Of a stretch of DNA of 64,000 nucleotides, positions 7,975 to 17,151 are shown one piece after another (positions within the stretch are counted from its first letter, which is position 1; the number at the start of each line of letters is the position of its first letter). Both the position numbers and the translations under genes were made by a program. Under the pieces are notes generated by a model. The model was given only the letters and a program-made list of their open reading frames with translations, had not been told where the DNA came from and ran no database searches. The stretch comes from JANLYC01 sp963815445 (GTDB taxonomy: Bacteria; Actinomycetota; Actinomycetes; Propionibacteriales; Nocardioidaceae). Where the stretch lies: the NCBI GenBank assembly GCA_963815445.1, contig CAWFGV010000005.1, positions 248,001 to 312,000 of the forward strand, written 5' to 3'.

Positions 7975-8484
7975 ATGCTTGACTCGTCGCCGGCGTCGCT
8001 GGTCGCCGTGCGGAGGTCCCGTCGCGCCATGCTGACGCTCAAGGTTGCTCGCTACACCGGTGGCTCGGTCGTGGCCGCGATCTGTAGCGAGACAGCGTTC
8101 GTCCTGATGTACGGCGTCTTTCACGCGACTCCGGTGTGGTCGTCCGGCGTCGGGTGGGTCGCCGGTGCGCTGCCCAACTACTGGCTCAACCGCAGCTGGA
8201 CCTGGCGGCAGCAGGGCCGCCCGAGCCTGCGCCACGAGGTGCTGCCCTACGTCGCCATCATCATCGCAACCCTGGTGCTGGCGATGTTCGTGACGCGGAC
8301 GGTCGACGGGTGGCTGCAAGGCTCGGAGGTTTCGTCCGGGGTCCGGGTCTTCCTGGTTGCTGGTGCGTTCCTGGGCGTGTACGTCGTGATGTTCCTGATC
8401 CGTTTCCTGCTCCTCGACCGGATGTTCGCGCGGCTGGACCGCGTCGTCGCGGCCCGAGAGCCTGCTGCGGCGGAGCAGCACTGA
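7975..8484 (+). CDS. GtrA family membrane protein
   Basis: A 169-residue protein with four predicted membrane segments (about residues 24-45, 50-66, 92-112 and 124-145) and the GtrA signature LPNYWLNRSWTWR between helices 2 and 3. GtrA-like proteins are thought to help move polyprenyl-phosphate-linked sugars across the membrane for surface glycan modification. It is followed 56 bases later by a methyltransferase gene and a cluster of glycosyltransferases, which fits that role. The start is supported by TAGGAT six bases upstream. The C-terminal tail is short and charged. Confidence 0.88.
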   Translation: MLDSSPASLVAVRRSRRAMLTLKVARYTGGSVVAAICSETAFVLMYGVFHATPVWSSGVGWVAGALPNYWLNRSWTWRQQGRPSLRHEVLPYVAIIIATLVLAMFVTRTVDGWLQGSEVSSGVRVFLVAGAFLGVYVVMFLIRFLLLDRMFARLDRVVAAREPAAAEQH

Positions 8485-8540
8485 ACGTTGTTCACCGAGG
8501 GCTTCGTCCAAGCGGGCTGTCCCCGCGAGAAAGGCAAACT

Positions 8541-9272
8541 GTGACGGAGACGAGTGGCGCCGGCGCCTTCCACCAGGCCACGGGCCGCGATCTCGAGGAC
8601 AGTTCGGGCAAGAACCAGGAGCGTTATCGTGCCTACCAGTTCGACCTGATCGCTCAGCACTGCGGGCCAACGGTCCTGGAGGTCGGAGCAGGGCTGGGCG
8701 AGTTCGCCTCACAGTTCCAAGGTCTGGAGCGGCTCGTCGTCACCGACGTTGACCCCGACTGTGTCGCTTCCATGGCGCAGCGCTTCCAGCATCGCCCCGA
8801 GATACAAGCCCTCCAGCTCGACCTCGTGCACGGGCCCTTCGACATCGAGCCACGTGTGTCGACCGTGATCGCGATCAACGTGCTCGAGCACATCGACGAA
8901 GACAGCGGGGCGCTGCGGCGGCTTGCGACCATGCTCGAACCGGGCGGCCGGATCGTGCTCTGGGTCCCCGGATACCAACAGCTCTACGGCGACTTCGACC
9001 GCCGCGTCGGACACGTGCGGCGATACACCCCGAACAGCCTTCGATCGGCGATCGTGGGCGCCGGTCTGATGCCCGCGGACGTGCGGCCGGTCAACCTGTT
9101 GGGTGGCATCGCCTGGTGGCTCACGGTTCGGCGTGGGGGTGTGGGCAGCCCGCGGCCGAGCCTCCTCCGCATCTATGACCGTGTTGTCGTGCCGAGCACG
9201 AAGCTCTTGGAGAGTCGGCTGACGCCCCCCTTCGGTCAGTCCGTGCTCGGGGTCGCCGTTTCACCTCGGTGA
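8541..9272 (+). CDS. Class I SAM-dependent methyltransferase
   Basis: A 243-residue protein from the GTG at 8541, with GAGAAAGG as ribosome binding site. Motif I is VLEVGAGLGEF near residue 45, the acidic cofactor residue is in VVTDVDPDC, and motif IV is TVIAINVLEHIDED, followed by LEPGGRIVLWVPG. The family methylates small molecules or glycan/lipid intermediates; the partner is unknown, but the surrounding glycosyltransferase and nucleotide-sugar genes suggest a sugar or lipid-linked sugar. The last 37 bases overlap the 3' end of the convergent membrane glycosyltransferase gene. Confidence 0.85.
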   Translation: MTETSGAGAFHQATGRDLEDSSGKNQERYRAYQFDLIAQHCGPTVLEVGAGLGEFASQFQGLERLVVTDVDPDCVASMAQRFQHRPEIQALQLDLVHGPFDIEPRVSTVIAINVLEHIDEDSGALRRLATMLEPGGRIVLWVPGYQQLYGDFDRRVGHVRRYTPNSLRSAIVGAGLMPADVRPVNLLGGIAWWLTVRRGGVGSPRPSLLRIYDRVVVPSTKLLESRLTPPFGQSVLGVAVSPR

Positions 9273-10708
9273 ACGGTGCCGCGCAGCCGGGTCCAGGCAA
9301 GGGCGGCCGCCATGGGCAGCAGCACCAGTGCCGGGAGCTGGTAGCGCCAGATGAACTCCGCCGTGGCATCGGGCAGGAACATCAGCACGATTCCGAGCGA
9401 TGCGGTCAGCAACGCGAGGGGTCGCGTGCGCGGAGCCTGTGGCCCGCGGCGTGCCACGATGCCGACAATCGCCAGCAACAGCACGGCGAACAGGAGGGGC
9501 CCCCAGACGTAAACGATCATGCCGTAGACCTTCAGCACGTCTCCGAACGGCTGACGCGTCTGCGGGTCGGCGCCGCCGTGCGCCGCGTAGGCCGGAGCGG
9601 TCCAGCTGGTCGGCGTGTAGCCGACATAGTGGTCGAAGGACCACTTGGACGCGGTGGTGTACTCGAAGAGGTCGATGCGCAGCGGCGCGAAGTTGAGCGT
9701 GACGTCACGCATCACCGTGCGTAGGTAGTCGCCCGGCTGATTCCTGATGGCACTCAGGGCGAAGTCGCGCATCGCAGCATCCGCGGTGACGCCAGGGGGT
9801 GGCTTCAGCGCGGGGATCGTGGTCGTGTCGTGCCAGCCGTAGTAGGTGGGATCCCGACGCTCCCCGAGCGGCTGGTCAGGGCAGAGCTCTTGCTCGTACG
9901 TCGGCACGGAGATCGTGCTGCAGTCGACGAACGTGGTCGTACGCATGTAGAGCGCCTTGCCCCCGAACTCCGCGAGGGCCCAGACGCCGCGCTCATGGTG
10001 GTACCAGGTGGCGTACGCCGTGATCGGCACCATGAATGCGATGCAGATCACGAGTGCCGTGGCGACCCGGTGGAGGCGGGTCGTCGACGCCAGCAAGCAG
10101 AACAGCACGGCCGCAAGAATGACCGGCTCCCCGACGAGTCGGGTGACGACCGTGGTGCCGAGGACCAAGCCGGCACAGGCTGCTGCGGTGAGAGTCGGGG
10201 TCCGACGCCAGGCGAGGATCGCGATGCCCAGCACGAGCAGGAAGTCGAAGAGCACGTCACTGAGCACGCTGTGCTCCAGCACGAGCTGCATCCCGTCGAA
10301 CAGCACCGGCAGGGTGGCCAGGGTGGCGACGCGGGCCGATACGCCCCACCGACGGAGCAGGGCATAGATGATGACGGCGGTGGCCAGCCCCAGCAGGTGC
10401 TGGCTGACCGCGACCGCGGTGACATCGCGCGTGATCCAGGAGAGCCCGCGGAGCAGGAAGCCGTAGCCCACCGGTCGGTCGGGGGAGGGTACGAGCCGGT
10501 CCACCAGGCCCAGGTAGGTCGGGCCATCGCTGAAGATGAACGCCGGTGGGAACGTCAACTGGACCAGGACACGGAGCGCAGCGCCCATGGCCAATGCGAT
10601 CGCGAACGCGCGGTGGACATGCCACAGCTGGGTCAGCCGGACCATCGGCCGCGCAGTTGCTGGGGTGGTCTCCTCGTCCACGTCGACGTCAGGAGCGCTC
10701 AGCCGCAT
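9236..10708 (-). CDS. Multi-pass membrane protein, GT-C-like glycosyltransferase candidate
   Basis: The ATG at 10708 is chosen because AGGA lies six bases before it; an in-frame start at 10741 is possible. The 490-residue product has around ten hydrophobic helices. The first extracellular loop has acidic residues (FIFSDGPTYLGLVDRL), as in polyprenyl-phosphate-sugar-dependent GT-C enzymes. A large soluble loop of about 120 residues follows the central helices. It is clearly related to the N-terminal half of the next gene: both have a short helix, then a GYGFLLRGL / GYSLFELRP loop, then a histidine-containing helix QHLLGLATAVIIYALLRRWGV / QHVGGVAVAIALYLLLLRWGV. It overlaps the upstream stop by 20 bases. 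Function as a sugar transferase to the cell surface is inferred. Confidence 0.7.
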   Translation of the reverse strand: MRLSAPDVDVDEETTPATARPMVRLTQLWHVHRAFAIALAMGAALRVLVQLTFPPAFIFSDGPTYLGLVDRLVPSPDRPVGYGFLLRGLSWITRDVTAVAVSQHLLGLATAVIIYALLRRWGVSARVATLATLPVLFDGMQLVLEHSVLSDVLFDFLLVLGIAILAWRRTPTLTAAACAGLVLGTTVVTRLVGEPVILAAVLFCLLASTTRLHRVATALVICIAFMVPITAYATWYHHERGVWALAEFGGKALYMRTTTFVDCSTISVPTYEQELCPDQPLGERRDPTYYGWHDTTTIPALKPPPGVTADAAMRDFALSAIRNQPGDYLRTVMRDVTLNFAPLRIDLFEYTTASKWSFDHYVGYTPTSWTAPAYAAHGGADPQTRQPFGDVLKVYGMIVYVWGPLLFAVLLLAIVGIVARRGPQAPRTRPLALLTASLGIVLMFLPDATAEFIWRYQLPALVLLPMAAALAWTRLRGTVHRGETATPSTD

Positions 10709-12815
10709 GTCCGATCCTGCCTGCGAGGGCCGGCGCGACATCGGTGACCGGTGTCGGGCAAGCCTCCCGCCACCATGTTCCGAACACGACGCGCGCGTAC
10801 CGGGAGCCGTACACGAGGTTGCGTCCCTTCTTCGTCGACCCGGCCGACCGCTGGTGCATGGTGCCGGGAACCTCAGCGACGGTGAAGCCGTGCGAGAGCA
10901 TGCCGATGAGCAGCTCGGACGACTGGTACTGCGGCTGGTTGAGGGTCACAACTCCGGTCGCATCGGCCCGCATCGCCCGCAAACCGAACGACGTGTCGGT
11001 AACGCGCTGTCCGACGAAGGCGCTGACGATCCAGGCGAAGACGTGGACGCCAGCACGCCTGACGCGGTCATACGTGTGCTGGTGACCGAGCGTGCGTGAA
11101 CCGGTCACGAAGTCTGCATGGCCCGCGACCACGGGAGCGAGGACGCGGGGAAAGTCTGCGGTGTCGTACTGCCCGTCGGCATCCGTGGTCAGGATGTAGC
11201 GGGCGCCGTGCGCACGCGCGATGGCATATCCGAGTCGGAGAGCCGCTCCCTGTCCACGGTTCACCGGACACCGCACCAGATAGGCGCGCGGGTTCGCCCT
11301 GGCCGCCGAGCACGTCTCGTCCGTGCTGCCGTCATCGACGATGACGACGTCCGTGGCCAAGGCGCAGACCTCATCGGGAATGCGATCGAGGACCGGGGGC
11401 AGACCGGCTGCCTCGTTGTACGCCGCGATGACCACGACGACCGGACCGATCGCAGGTCGGCCATAAGCAGCCTCGAAGGCCAAGCTGGCCCGGCGATCGA
11501 TCTCGTCGCTCTGTGGACGCGCGGCGCTACGTCCACGCCGCCCGCGGACCGCGGCGGTCAGACCCACCGCGCCGGCCACCGGCCAGATCATGAGCGCGAG
11601 GAGGCCGTCTCCCCACGAGGTCGAACCCGCGGCGAGGGAAGCGGCGGGGACCGTCAACGGCAGAACCGAAAGGAGGCCGCACACGGCCCGCATCGGGGTC
11701 GGCGCGGTACGGCCGAGGCCGACTGCCCCGGCCAGGCCCAGCAGGAGCGCCGCTAGGAGGACCGGCACCGTGGTCTCGAAGTTTGCGGCCATCCGCACCA
11801 TCTCGGCTGCCGGCGGATGGATCGAGAGCGGTCGAAGTCCTTGCGCGAAGTAGGGCGCGGTATCCACCGTTGACGGCTGGTCGACGTAATGGTCGAGACG
11901 CCAGGCCTCGGTGTCCGCTACCGAGCCGCCGACCCACGCCGATATCGCCGACTCGACGTCGGACGCAGAGGCGCCGTGCAGGGGAACGCCCGACAGGGCG
12001 GACAGTGGATAGGTGTCGGATCCATCGTGCTGCCAGCCCAGGTACGCGGCGAAGGGGAGGCCGAAGCCGAGGACGACGGCGACCAGGCTCACCACGCGTG
12101 CCTCCGCCGTGCTCGCGGCAAGCAGAGTGAAGGCGATGGCGACGGGCAGGAGCGCGATGGCTACCGGTAGCACGGTGGAGGCAGTGCCCAGCAGAACGCC
12201 AAAGACGAAGATGACGGGGGTCGGCGGCTGTTTGCGCCAACCGACGAGGAGCAGCGCCGCGGCGATGAGGAACACGAACAGTGACTGGGGCAGCAACAGG
12301 TGCTCAGCGGTGACGACCCGCATGTCGAGCAGCGCCGGCGCGGTCGCGACGGCAGCAAGCCAACGCCACACTCCCCACCGAAGGAGGAGCAGATAGAGGG
12401 CGATGGCGACGGCGACGCCGCCCACGTGCTGAAGACCTACCGCCATCGACAGAGGGCCGCCGAGCGACGTCACCGGTCTGAGCTCGAAGAGCGAGTAACC
12501 CATCATGGGCAGACCCGACGGCGACGGATTCCCACGCAGGTAGGGCTGTGATGCATCGGTCAGGAGGATCGGTCGGAGCCCGATCATCATGGCGACGCGA
12601 AGGCCCGCGCCGAGAACGACGAAGATGACGAACAGCAGATGCGGTGTCGACCACCATGCGCTCTGGGACGGCCCGGAGCTGGCCGGCCCTTGTTCGACGG
12701 GTTCTTCGGCCGTCGACAACGGTTCCCGTCCGCCCGCCGCCACGCTGTCGGTCTGCACCATCGTCGCGGCGGCGCGTCCCTCAGGTGGTCCCGGTCCCCG
12801 CTGCTCGTCGGTCAT
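10689..12815 (-). CDS. Fusion of a GT-C-like membrane domain with a C-terminal GT2 glycosyltransferase
   Basis: A 708-residue protein. Residues about 50-440 form a polytopic membrane domain similar to the neighbouring gene at 9236. From about residue 455 there is a GT-A fold family 2 transferase of the dolichol/polyprenyl-phosphate sugar synthase type: VVVVIAAYNEAAGLPPVLD, VVIVDDGSTDETC near 491, NRGQGAALRLGYAIARA, and the metal-binding TTDADGQYD near 545. Family knowledge says such GT2 domains move a sugar from a nucleotide donor to polyprenyl phosphate on the cytoplasmic side, and GT-C domains use that product outside. A single chain could therefore make and use its own donor; this is inference. 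It is co-directional with the epimerase and SQD1 genes upstream, with an eight-base gap. Confidence 0.8.
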   Translation of the reverse strand: MTDEQRGPGPPEGRAAATMVQTDSVAAGGREPLSTAEEPVEQGPASSGPSQSAWWSTPHLLFVIFVVLGAGLRVAMMIGLRPILLTDASQPYLRGNPSPSGLPMMGYSLFELRPVTSLGGPLSMAVGLQHVGGVAVAIALYLLLLRWGVWRWLAAVATAPALLDMRVVTAEHLLLPQSLFVFLIAAALLLVGWRKQPPTPVIFVFGVLLGTASTVLPVAIALLPVAIAFTLLAASTAEARVVSLVAVVLGFGLPFAAYLGWQHDGSDTYPLSALSGVPLHGASASDVESAISAWVGGSVADTEAWRLDHYVDQPSTVDTAPYFAQGLRPLSIHPPAAEMVRMAANFETTVPVLLAALLLGLAGAVGLGRTAPTPMRAVCGLLSVLPLTVPAASLAAGSTSWGDGLLALMIWPVAGAVGLTAAVRGRRGRSAARPQSDEIDRRASLAFEAAYGRPAIGPVVVVIAAYNEAAGLPPVLDRIPDEVCALATDVVIVDDGSTDETCSAARANPRAYLVRCPVNRGQGAALRLGYAIARAHGARYILTTDADGQYDTADFPRVLAPVVAGHADFVTGSRTLGHQHTYDRVRRAGVHVFAWIVSAFVGQRVTDTSFGLRAMRADATGVVTLNQPQYQSSELLIGMLSHGFTVAEVPGTMHQRSAGSTKKGRNLVYGSRYARVVFGTWWREACPTPVTDVAPALAGRIGHAAERS

Positions 12816-12824
12816 CGATGTGGC

Positions 12825-13736
12825 TCAGGATCTGGGCGAAGGTGTGAAGTCCGCCCATGCTGCCCGGATCCCTTCGGTCAGGGACACGGCCGGTTCGTAG
12901 CCCCGACTGCGGGCCAAGGAGATGTCGACGACGACGGCGGGCATCTCGCCGGCTTTCGCGGCAACCGGCTGCCCCGGGATCGCGCATCCGGTGGCCTCGC
13001 GGGCCGCCTGCGCCAGGTGCTGCACGGAGTGTGAGTGGCCGCTGCCGATGATGACCGGACCGCTCGGCCAGTGGGATACCGCCTCGGCAACGGCCCACGC
13101 GACATCACTGACGTGGACCAGGTCACGGCGTTGCTGCCCATCGCCGTAGATCTGGACGCCTTCCCCGATCGCCGCCGCCCGGAGCAGCCGGGGGATGAAG
13201 CTGTCCTTCTCCCGCATGCCGGCTCCGTAGACGTTGGTCAGCCTGAGCGCGGGGGTACGTAGGCCGTAGGCACCGGAGTAGCCGGACAACAACATCTCGG
13301 CAGCGGCCTTGGTGGCGCCGTACGGCGTCATCGGGGCAAGCGGCAGGTCCTCGGTGATGATGCCGTCACGGGGGCCGACCACGGCGTTCGTGGAGGCGAA
13401 CACGAATGCCCCGATGTTGCATTCGCGGGCCAGCTCGAGAAGCGCCGCCGTCATCTCGACGTTGGTGCGGTGCACCAGTGCGGGTCGCTCGATCGAGCCG
13501 AGGACCGAGGTCTCGGCCGCCAGGTGCACGATCGCGTCGGTCCCCGGCGTCACCGCCCGTTCGCGGATGTCGTCCTGACAGAGGTCACCGGTGACGGTGG
13601 CAACGTCGGGATCCGGGAACTCGACGCGATCGGCGACCGTGACGAGGTGGCCACGGTGGCGGAGCTCAGCCACCACGTGGCGCCCGATGAAGCCTGACCC
13701 ACCGGTGACGAGGACGCGCAGGGGAGCCTCGGTCAC
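12825..13736 (-). CDS. NAD-dependent epimerase/dehydratase (extended SDR)
   Basis: The GTG at 13736 overlaps the SQD1-like stop (GTGA) and gives 303 residues. The NAD-binding motif TGGSGFIGRHV is at the N-terminus, DLCQDD and VHLAAET follow, and the catalytic YxxxK is in PYGATKAAAEM. The substrate region contains TNVYGAG and a long C-terminal part typical of nucleotide-sugar 4-epimerases or reductases. The exact sugar nucleotide cannot be read. Translational coupling to the SQD1-like gene argues that both act on one sugar-nucleotide route feeding the glycosyltransferases downstream. A start 36 bases further upstream is in frame but would overlap the SQD1-like gene more. Confidence 0.85.
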   Translation of the reverse strand: MTEAPLRVLVTGGSGFIGRHVVAELRHRGHLVTVADRVEFPDPDVATVTGDLCQDDIRERAVTPGTDAIVHLAAETSVLGSIERPALVHRTNVEMTAALLELARECNIGAFVFASTNAVVGPRDGIITEDLPLAPMTPYGATKAAAEMLLSGYSGAYGLRTPALRLTNVYGAGMREKDSFIPRLLRAAAIGEGVQIYGDGQQRRDLVHVSDVAWAVAEAVSHWPSGPVIIGSGHSHSVQHLAQAAREATGCAIPGQPVAAKAGEMPAVVVDISLARSRGYEPAVSLTEGIRAAWADFTPSPRS

Positions 13737-14902
13737 GACTGCTGGCTCAGCGAACTGCTGGTCTGCCGCCACTGCACGGTGGGACGCAACGCGTTGACGT
13801 CGATGCGGTCGCGATGCTGCTCGATGATGCCGAACATGGACGTCAACAAGGTGTCGGAGAGCAGATGCGGCTGCAGACCGAGGGACTCCAGGGCCGTGTG
13901 GGTGAACGCGTAGTGGTGGTTCTCCAGCTCGACGCGCGGGTTTTCGAGGTACTCGACGTCGACCTGGCCAGGGAACGAGTTCGCCACCGTCTTGGCCATC
14001 TCGGCGAGCGAGAAGCTCTCGGTCGCCTGGTTGAAGACCCGGAACTCGCCGGCCGACGCCGGGTTCTCACACGCCAGCCGGATGCACTCGACCGTGTCGC
14101 GGATGTCGATGACGGCCCGGGTCTGGGTGCCACCTCCGTAGATGGACAGCGGCAGACCCAGGACGGCTTGGATCGCGAACCGGTTCAGCACGGTGCCGAA
14201 GACCCCGTCGTAGTCGAACCGGGTCGCGAGGCGCGGGTCGAGCGCAGTCTCGTCGGTCTGCTGCCCGTAGACGACCCCTTGGTTGAGGTCGGTGACGCGC
14301 AGCCCCCAGATCCGGCAGCCGAACTCGAGGTTGTGGCTGTCGTGGACCTTGGACAGGTGATAGAAGCTGCCCGGCCGCTTCGGGTAGAGCACCCGGTCGG
14401 TGCGGCCCTTGTGGGTGACCTCGAGCCAGCCTTCCTCGATATCGATGTTGGGCGTGCCGTACTCGCCCATCGTGCCGAGCTTCACCAGATGGATGTCGCG
14501 GTTGAGCTCGCCGATCGCGAACATCACGTTGAGGGTGCCCACGATGTTGTTGGTCTGCGTGTAGACGGCGTGCTTGCGGTCGATCATCGAGTACGGAGCG
14601 GCACGCTGCTCGGCAAAGTGCACGATCGAGTCGGGCCGGAAGTCGCGGATCGCCTGATAGGTGAAGTCTGCGTCATTCAGATCACCGTGGAAGTTGTCGA
14701 TGCGCCTGTCGGTCAGCTCGTGCCAGGTGCGTACGCGTGTCTGGAGCGACTCGATGGGAACCAGGCTGCCCGAACCGAGCTCGTGGTCGTACTGCCGTCG
14801 GACTGCGTTGTCGAGCACGCCGACGTCGTGTCCACGCGCCGACAGGTACATGGCCGTGGGCCAGCCAAGGTAGCCGTCGCCACCGAGAACAAGAATGCGC
14901 AT
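13733..14902 (-). CDS. UDP-sulfoquinovose synthase (SQD1)-like SDR
   Basis: A 389-residue protein. The N-terminal GGDGYLGWPTAMYLSARGH differs from ordinary epimerases and matches the SQD1 family. Its hallmarks are present: FAEQRAAPYSMIDR, KLGTMGEYGTPNIDIEEG (catalytic Thr near residue 142), SFYHLSKVHDSHNLEF (YxxxK near 181) and GLRVTDLNQGVVYG. SQD1 enzymes convert UDP-glucose and sulfite to UDP-sulfoquinovose, the head-group donor for the sulfolipid SQDG in plants and bacteria, and for sulfonated surface glycans in archaea. Here it sits in a surface-glycan cluster. I assign the reaction with good confidence from motifs; the final acceptor is unknown. The ATG start follows a 134-base intergenic gap, so it probably has its own promoter. 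Confidence 0.85.
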   Translation of the reverse strand: MRILVLGGDGYLGWPTAMYLSARGHDVGVLDNAVRRQYDHELGSGSLVPIESLQTRVRTWHELTDRRIDNFHGDLNDADFTYQAIRDFRPDSIVHFAEQRAAPYSMIDRKHAVYTQTNNIVGTLNVMFAIGELNRDIHLVKLGTMGEYGTPNIDIEEGWLEVTHKGRTDRVLYPKRPGSFYHLSKVHDSHNLEFGCRIWGLRVTDLNQGVVYGQQTDETALDPRLATRFDYDGVFGTVLNRFAIQAVLGLPLSIYGGGTQTRAVIDIRDTVECIRLACENPASAGEFRVFNQATESFSLAEMAKTVANSFPGQVDVEYLENPRVELENHHYAFTHTALESLGLQPHLLSDTLLTSMFGIIEQHRDRIDVNALRPTVQWRQTSSSLSQQS

Positions 14903-15036
14903 CAGAGGTCGCCTTTGCGATCAGAGAGCAAACTGCGGCAAAGCGCAGTCTTGATGTCTTCGGACAGGTGTCACCCGGAGCATATAGCCGTTCGGGTCAC
15001 GGCGAAACGCGCGCCTGTCTCGGTCGAAGAACCTTC

Positions 15037-17055
15037 TTAGGTACGCACGCAGCGGAAAGGTACAGACTTCAGGAACGGCGCGTAACCGGCATCGACGAGT
15101 GCTCGGAAGCGCCGTCGGTCTTCGGAATACACACAAACGGTCGAGACGTCGAGCGCCCGGATCGCCTGTACGACCTCGGTGGTGCGCCACCGCCCCGAGT
15201 GGTTCACGAAGTCCACCAACGTGATCCTGTCGGGGTACTGGAAGGCCGCATCATCTCGCAGGTAGTCCATGAAGTAGTCGCGGGGAGCGACGGTCTTGAT
15301 GTCGGTGGTGGTGACGTCCAGGGTGATTGCCAGGTCATCTGGAGCGAGCACGAGGTCGCCAGGCGTGCTGTTGCGGATCACCGCCTCCGCGACCGCGATG
15401 GTGGCTCCGTTGCGTTGCCAGTGGAAGGGCGCAGCCCAGGAGGTCCCGCTGGCACCGCCCCAGATGGGTGTCCCGAACGCAACCAGCAGCCCCATCGCGG
15501 TCACGGCGGCAACGATGCGCCAGGAGATGCGTGGTAGCCGAGCGGCCGCCCAGGCCACAAGCACCCCGACCAATGCCGCGACGGTCACCGCCCACGACAT
15601 GCGCCACAGCGTCGGTCCGAGGCCGATCGTGTCGTACGACAGGTGTGTCAGACCGGGGATGAACGTCACGCCTGTGACCAGGACCAGCAAACCGGTCGTG
15701 AGGCGCGCGTCTCGATGTGGCACGAGGACGGCACCGACCAGGACCGCAGCCACCGCCACGAGGGCCAGCAGGCCGGTGAGAAAGATGGCATGACCGAACC
15801 ACGAGGGCTCGAACCGGTACAGCCGCCGCCCAGCGAAGTCGTCGGCAGATCTGCCGCCCATCGCCTTCGTCACGATCCCTGCTGCCAGGGGGTAGATCGC
15901 CATGGCGCCGAAGCCGAGAACGGCCTTGCGAGGAGCTCGTCGGAGCAGGGGCGCCGCCCCCGCTACCGCGATCGGGGGGACCAGGAACATCGCGGTCGTG
16001 GACAGTCCCACGGCCGCGACGCCACCGGCGAACAGCCAGCCCGCCCTTGCCCACGACGGCCGCTCGACGTAGCGGATCGCGTAGACCAACAGGAGCGGCA
16101 CCAGCAGACACAGCAGGATCACCTTGCCCTGCCACAGACGGGTGAGAAACAGGTTGCCCGGCGGAGCGTACGACGAGCCGCCGTCGAACAAGAGGAAGGT
16201 CAGGGCAGCCGACAACGCGACGCTCACGTTCGGCACCCGCCAGGTGCGGAGCAACCTCCACAGCGCAAGCACCGACAAGAGCGTCGCGATCGGCGGCACG
16301 ACCATGTAGACGACCGAGCCTGCCTGAACTCCGGCCAGGTGTGCTGCTACGCCCAGCAGAGGGTCGTACGACGCCACCGGTGGCCAGTTCGACATCGGGA
16401 AGACCATGTCGGAGAAGATCGTGTCCCGGGTCGGGAACATGCCGTGTGCGGCAACCCATTGCGAGAGGTTGACGTAGTACAGGTCGTCGGGGTTCGGCCG
16501 CATCGTCAGCGTGGACATGACCGTGAGGGCGGCAGCCCACAGCGCCACGGTGGTGGTCTCCCACCGATCACTGCCCGTCGCGACCCAGGACGGGTACACG
16601 GACCGTTGTCGCCAGGCGAGGGTCGTCCCCGCACCGGCCGCGACGAGCCAACCGACCCAGACGAACGTCCAGGGAAGCCTTGCTGACATCGCGATGGCAG
16701 CCACGGCGGCGGCGCCGACCGTGATCAGCAGGAGCGGCGAGGCCCTGAGCCCCTGGTCGGGCTTCCGGTCGGTGTCCTGGCCCGCGTCGGCGGCGACATC
16801 CGCGGCCGACGGATCTCTTCGACGTCGGATCACCACCACGAGCACGGCGACGGCGAGGACCTCGAGACCGACCGCCCACGCGACCCGCAGGCCCAGCGCG
16901 AGGCACAGGTGGTAGACCACGGTCCAGGTGGCCAGCAGGATGACAGCGCCGTCCAACAGACGATCACCGGCGCGTAGGAGCGGGCCGACCGCGAGGTGAG
17001 GTTCGGATGCCGGCGGCCGCGGCGCGGCTTCGCTGATCCTGACGGCTGCGGTCAC
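15037..17055 (-). CDS. Large multi-pass membrane protein, unknown function (DUF6541/GT-C-like)
   Basis: The GTG at 17055 is used, giving 672 residues. The open frame continues upstream, but that part is a read-through of the tRNA-Arg gene and is not coding. The protein has about 12-14 hydrophobic segments. One large loop (MRPNPDDLYYVNLSQWVAAHG) holds two adjacent Asp, as in GT-C transferases, and a later loop reads DGGSSYAPPGN. The C-terminal soluble domain (about residues 570-672) has a nucleotide-free alpha/beta look and ends with paired Cys-containing strands (VSTVCVYSEDRRR, SVPFRCVRT). A transferase or polymerase of surface glycans is likely given the neighbours, but no motif proves it. 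Confidence 0.7.
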   Translation of the reverse strand: MTAAVRISEAAPRPPASEPHLAVGPLLRAGDRLLDGAVILLATWTVVYHLCLALGLRVAWAVGLEVLAVAVLVVVIRRRRDPSAADVAADAGQDTDRKPDQGLRASPLLLITVGAAAVAAIAMSARLPWTFVWVGWLVAAGAGTTLAWRQRSVYPSWVATGSDRWETTTVALWAAALTVMSTLTMRPNPDDLYYVNLSQWVAAHGMFPTRDTIFSDMVFPMSNWPPVASYDPLLGVAAHLAGVQAGSVVYMVVPPIATLLSVLALWRLLRTWRVPNVSVALSAALTFLLFDGGSSYAPPGNLFLTRLWQGKVILLCLLVPLLLVYAIRYVERPSWARAGWLFAGGVAAVGLSTTAMFLVPPIAVAGAAPLLRRAPRKAVLGFGAMAIYPLAAGIVTKAMGGRSADDFAGRRLYRFEPSWFGHAIFLTGLLALVAVAAVLVGAVLVPHRDARLTTGLLVLVTGVTFIPGLTHLSYDTIGLGPTLWRMSWAVTVAALVGVLVAWAAARLPRISWRIVAAVTAMGLLVAFGTPIWGGASGTSWAAPFHWQRNGATIAVAEAVIRNSTPGDLVLAPDDLAITLDVTTTDIKTVAPRDYFMDYLRDDAAFQYPDRITLVDFVNHSGRWRTTEVVQAIRALDVSTVCVYSEDRRRFRALVDAGYAPFLKSVPFRCVRT

Positions 17056-17076
17056 GCCCCCATGTAACCACTGACC

Positions 17077-17151
17077 TGGCGCCCCCGGCAGGATTCGAAC
17101 CTGCGCACCCGCCTCCGGAGGGCGGTGCTCTATCCCCTGAGCTACGGGGGC
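17077..17151 (-). tRNA. tRNA-Arg (anticodon CCG), CCA encoded
   Basis: Read on the minus strand. The acceptor stem GCCCCCG pairs with CGGGGGC. The D-arm is GCTCAGGGGATAGAGC. The anticodon stem CCGCC/GGCGG holds loop CTCCGGA, so the anticodon is CCG. The T-loop TTCGAAT is present. The discriminator is G, followed by genomically encoded CCA at 17077-17079. It is 505 bases from the argS start, on the opposite strand. Confidence 0.97.

Noticed and set aside
13733..14902. The SQD1-like gene as an ordinary UDP-glucose 4-epimerase
   Set aside because: The SMIDR, GTMGEYGTPNIDIEEG and SKVHDSHN blocks are specific to the sulfoquinovose synthase clade.
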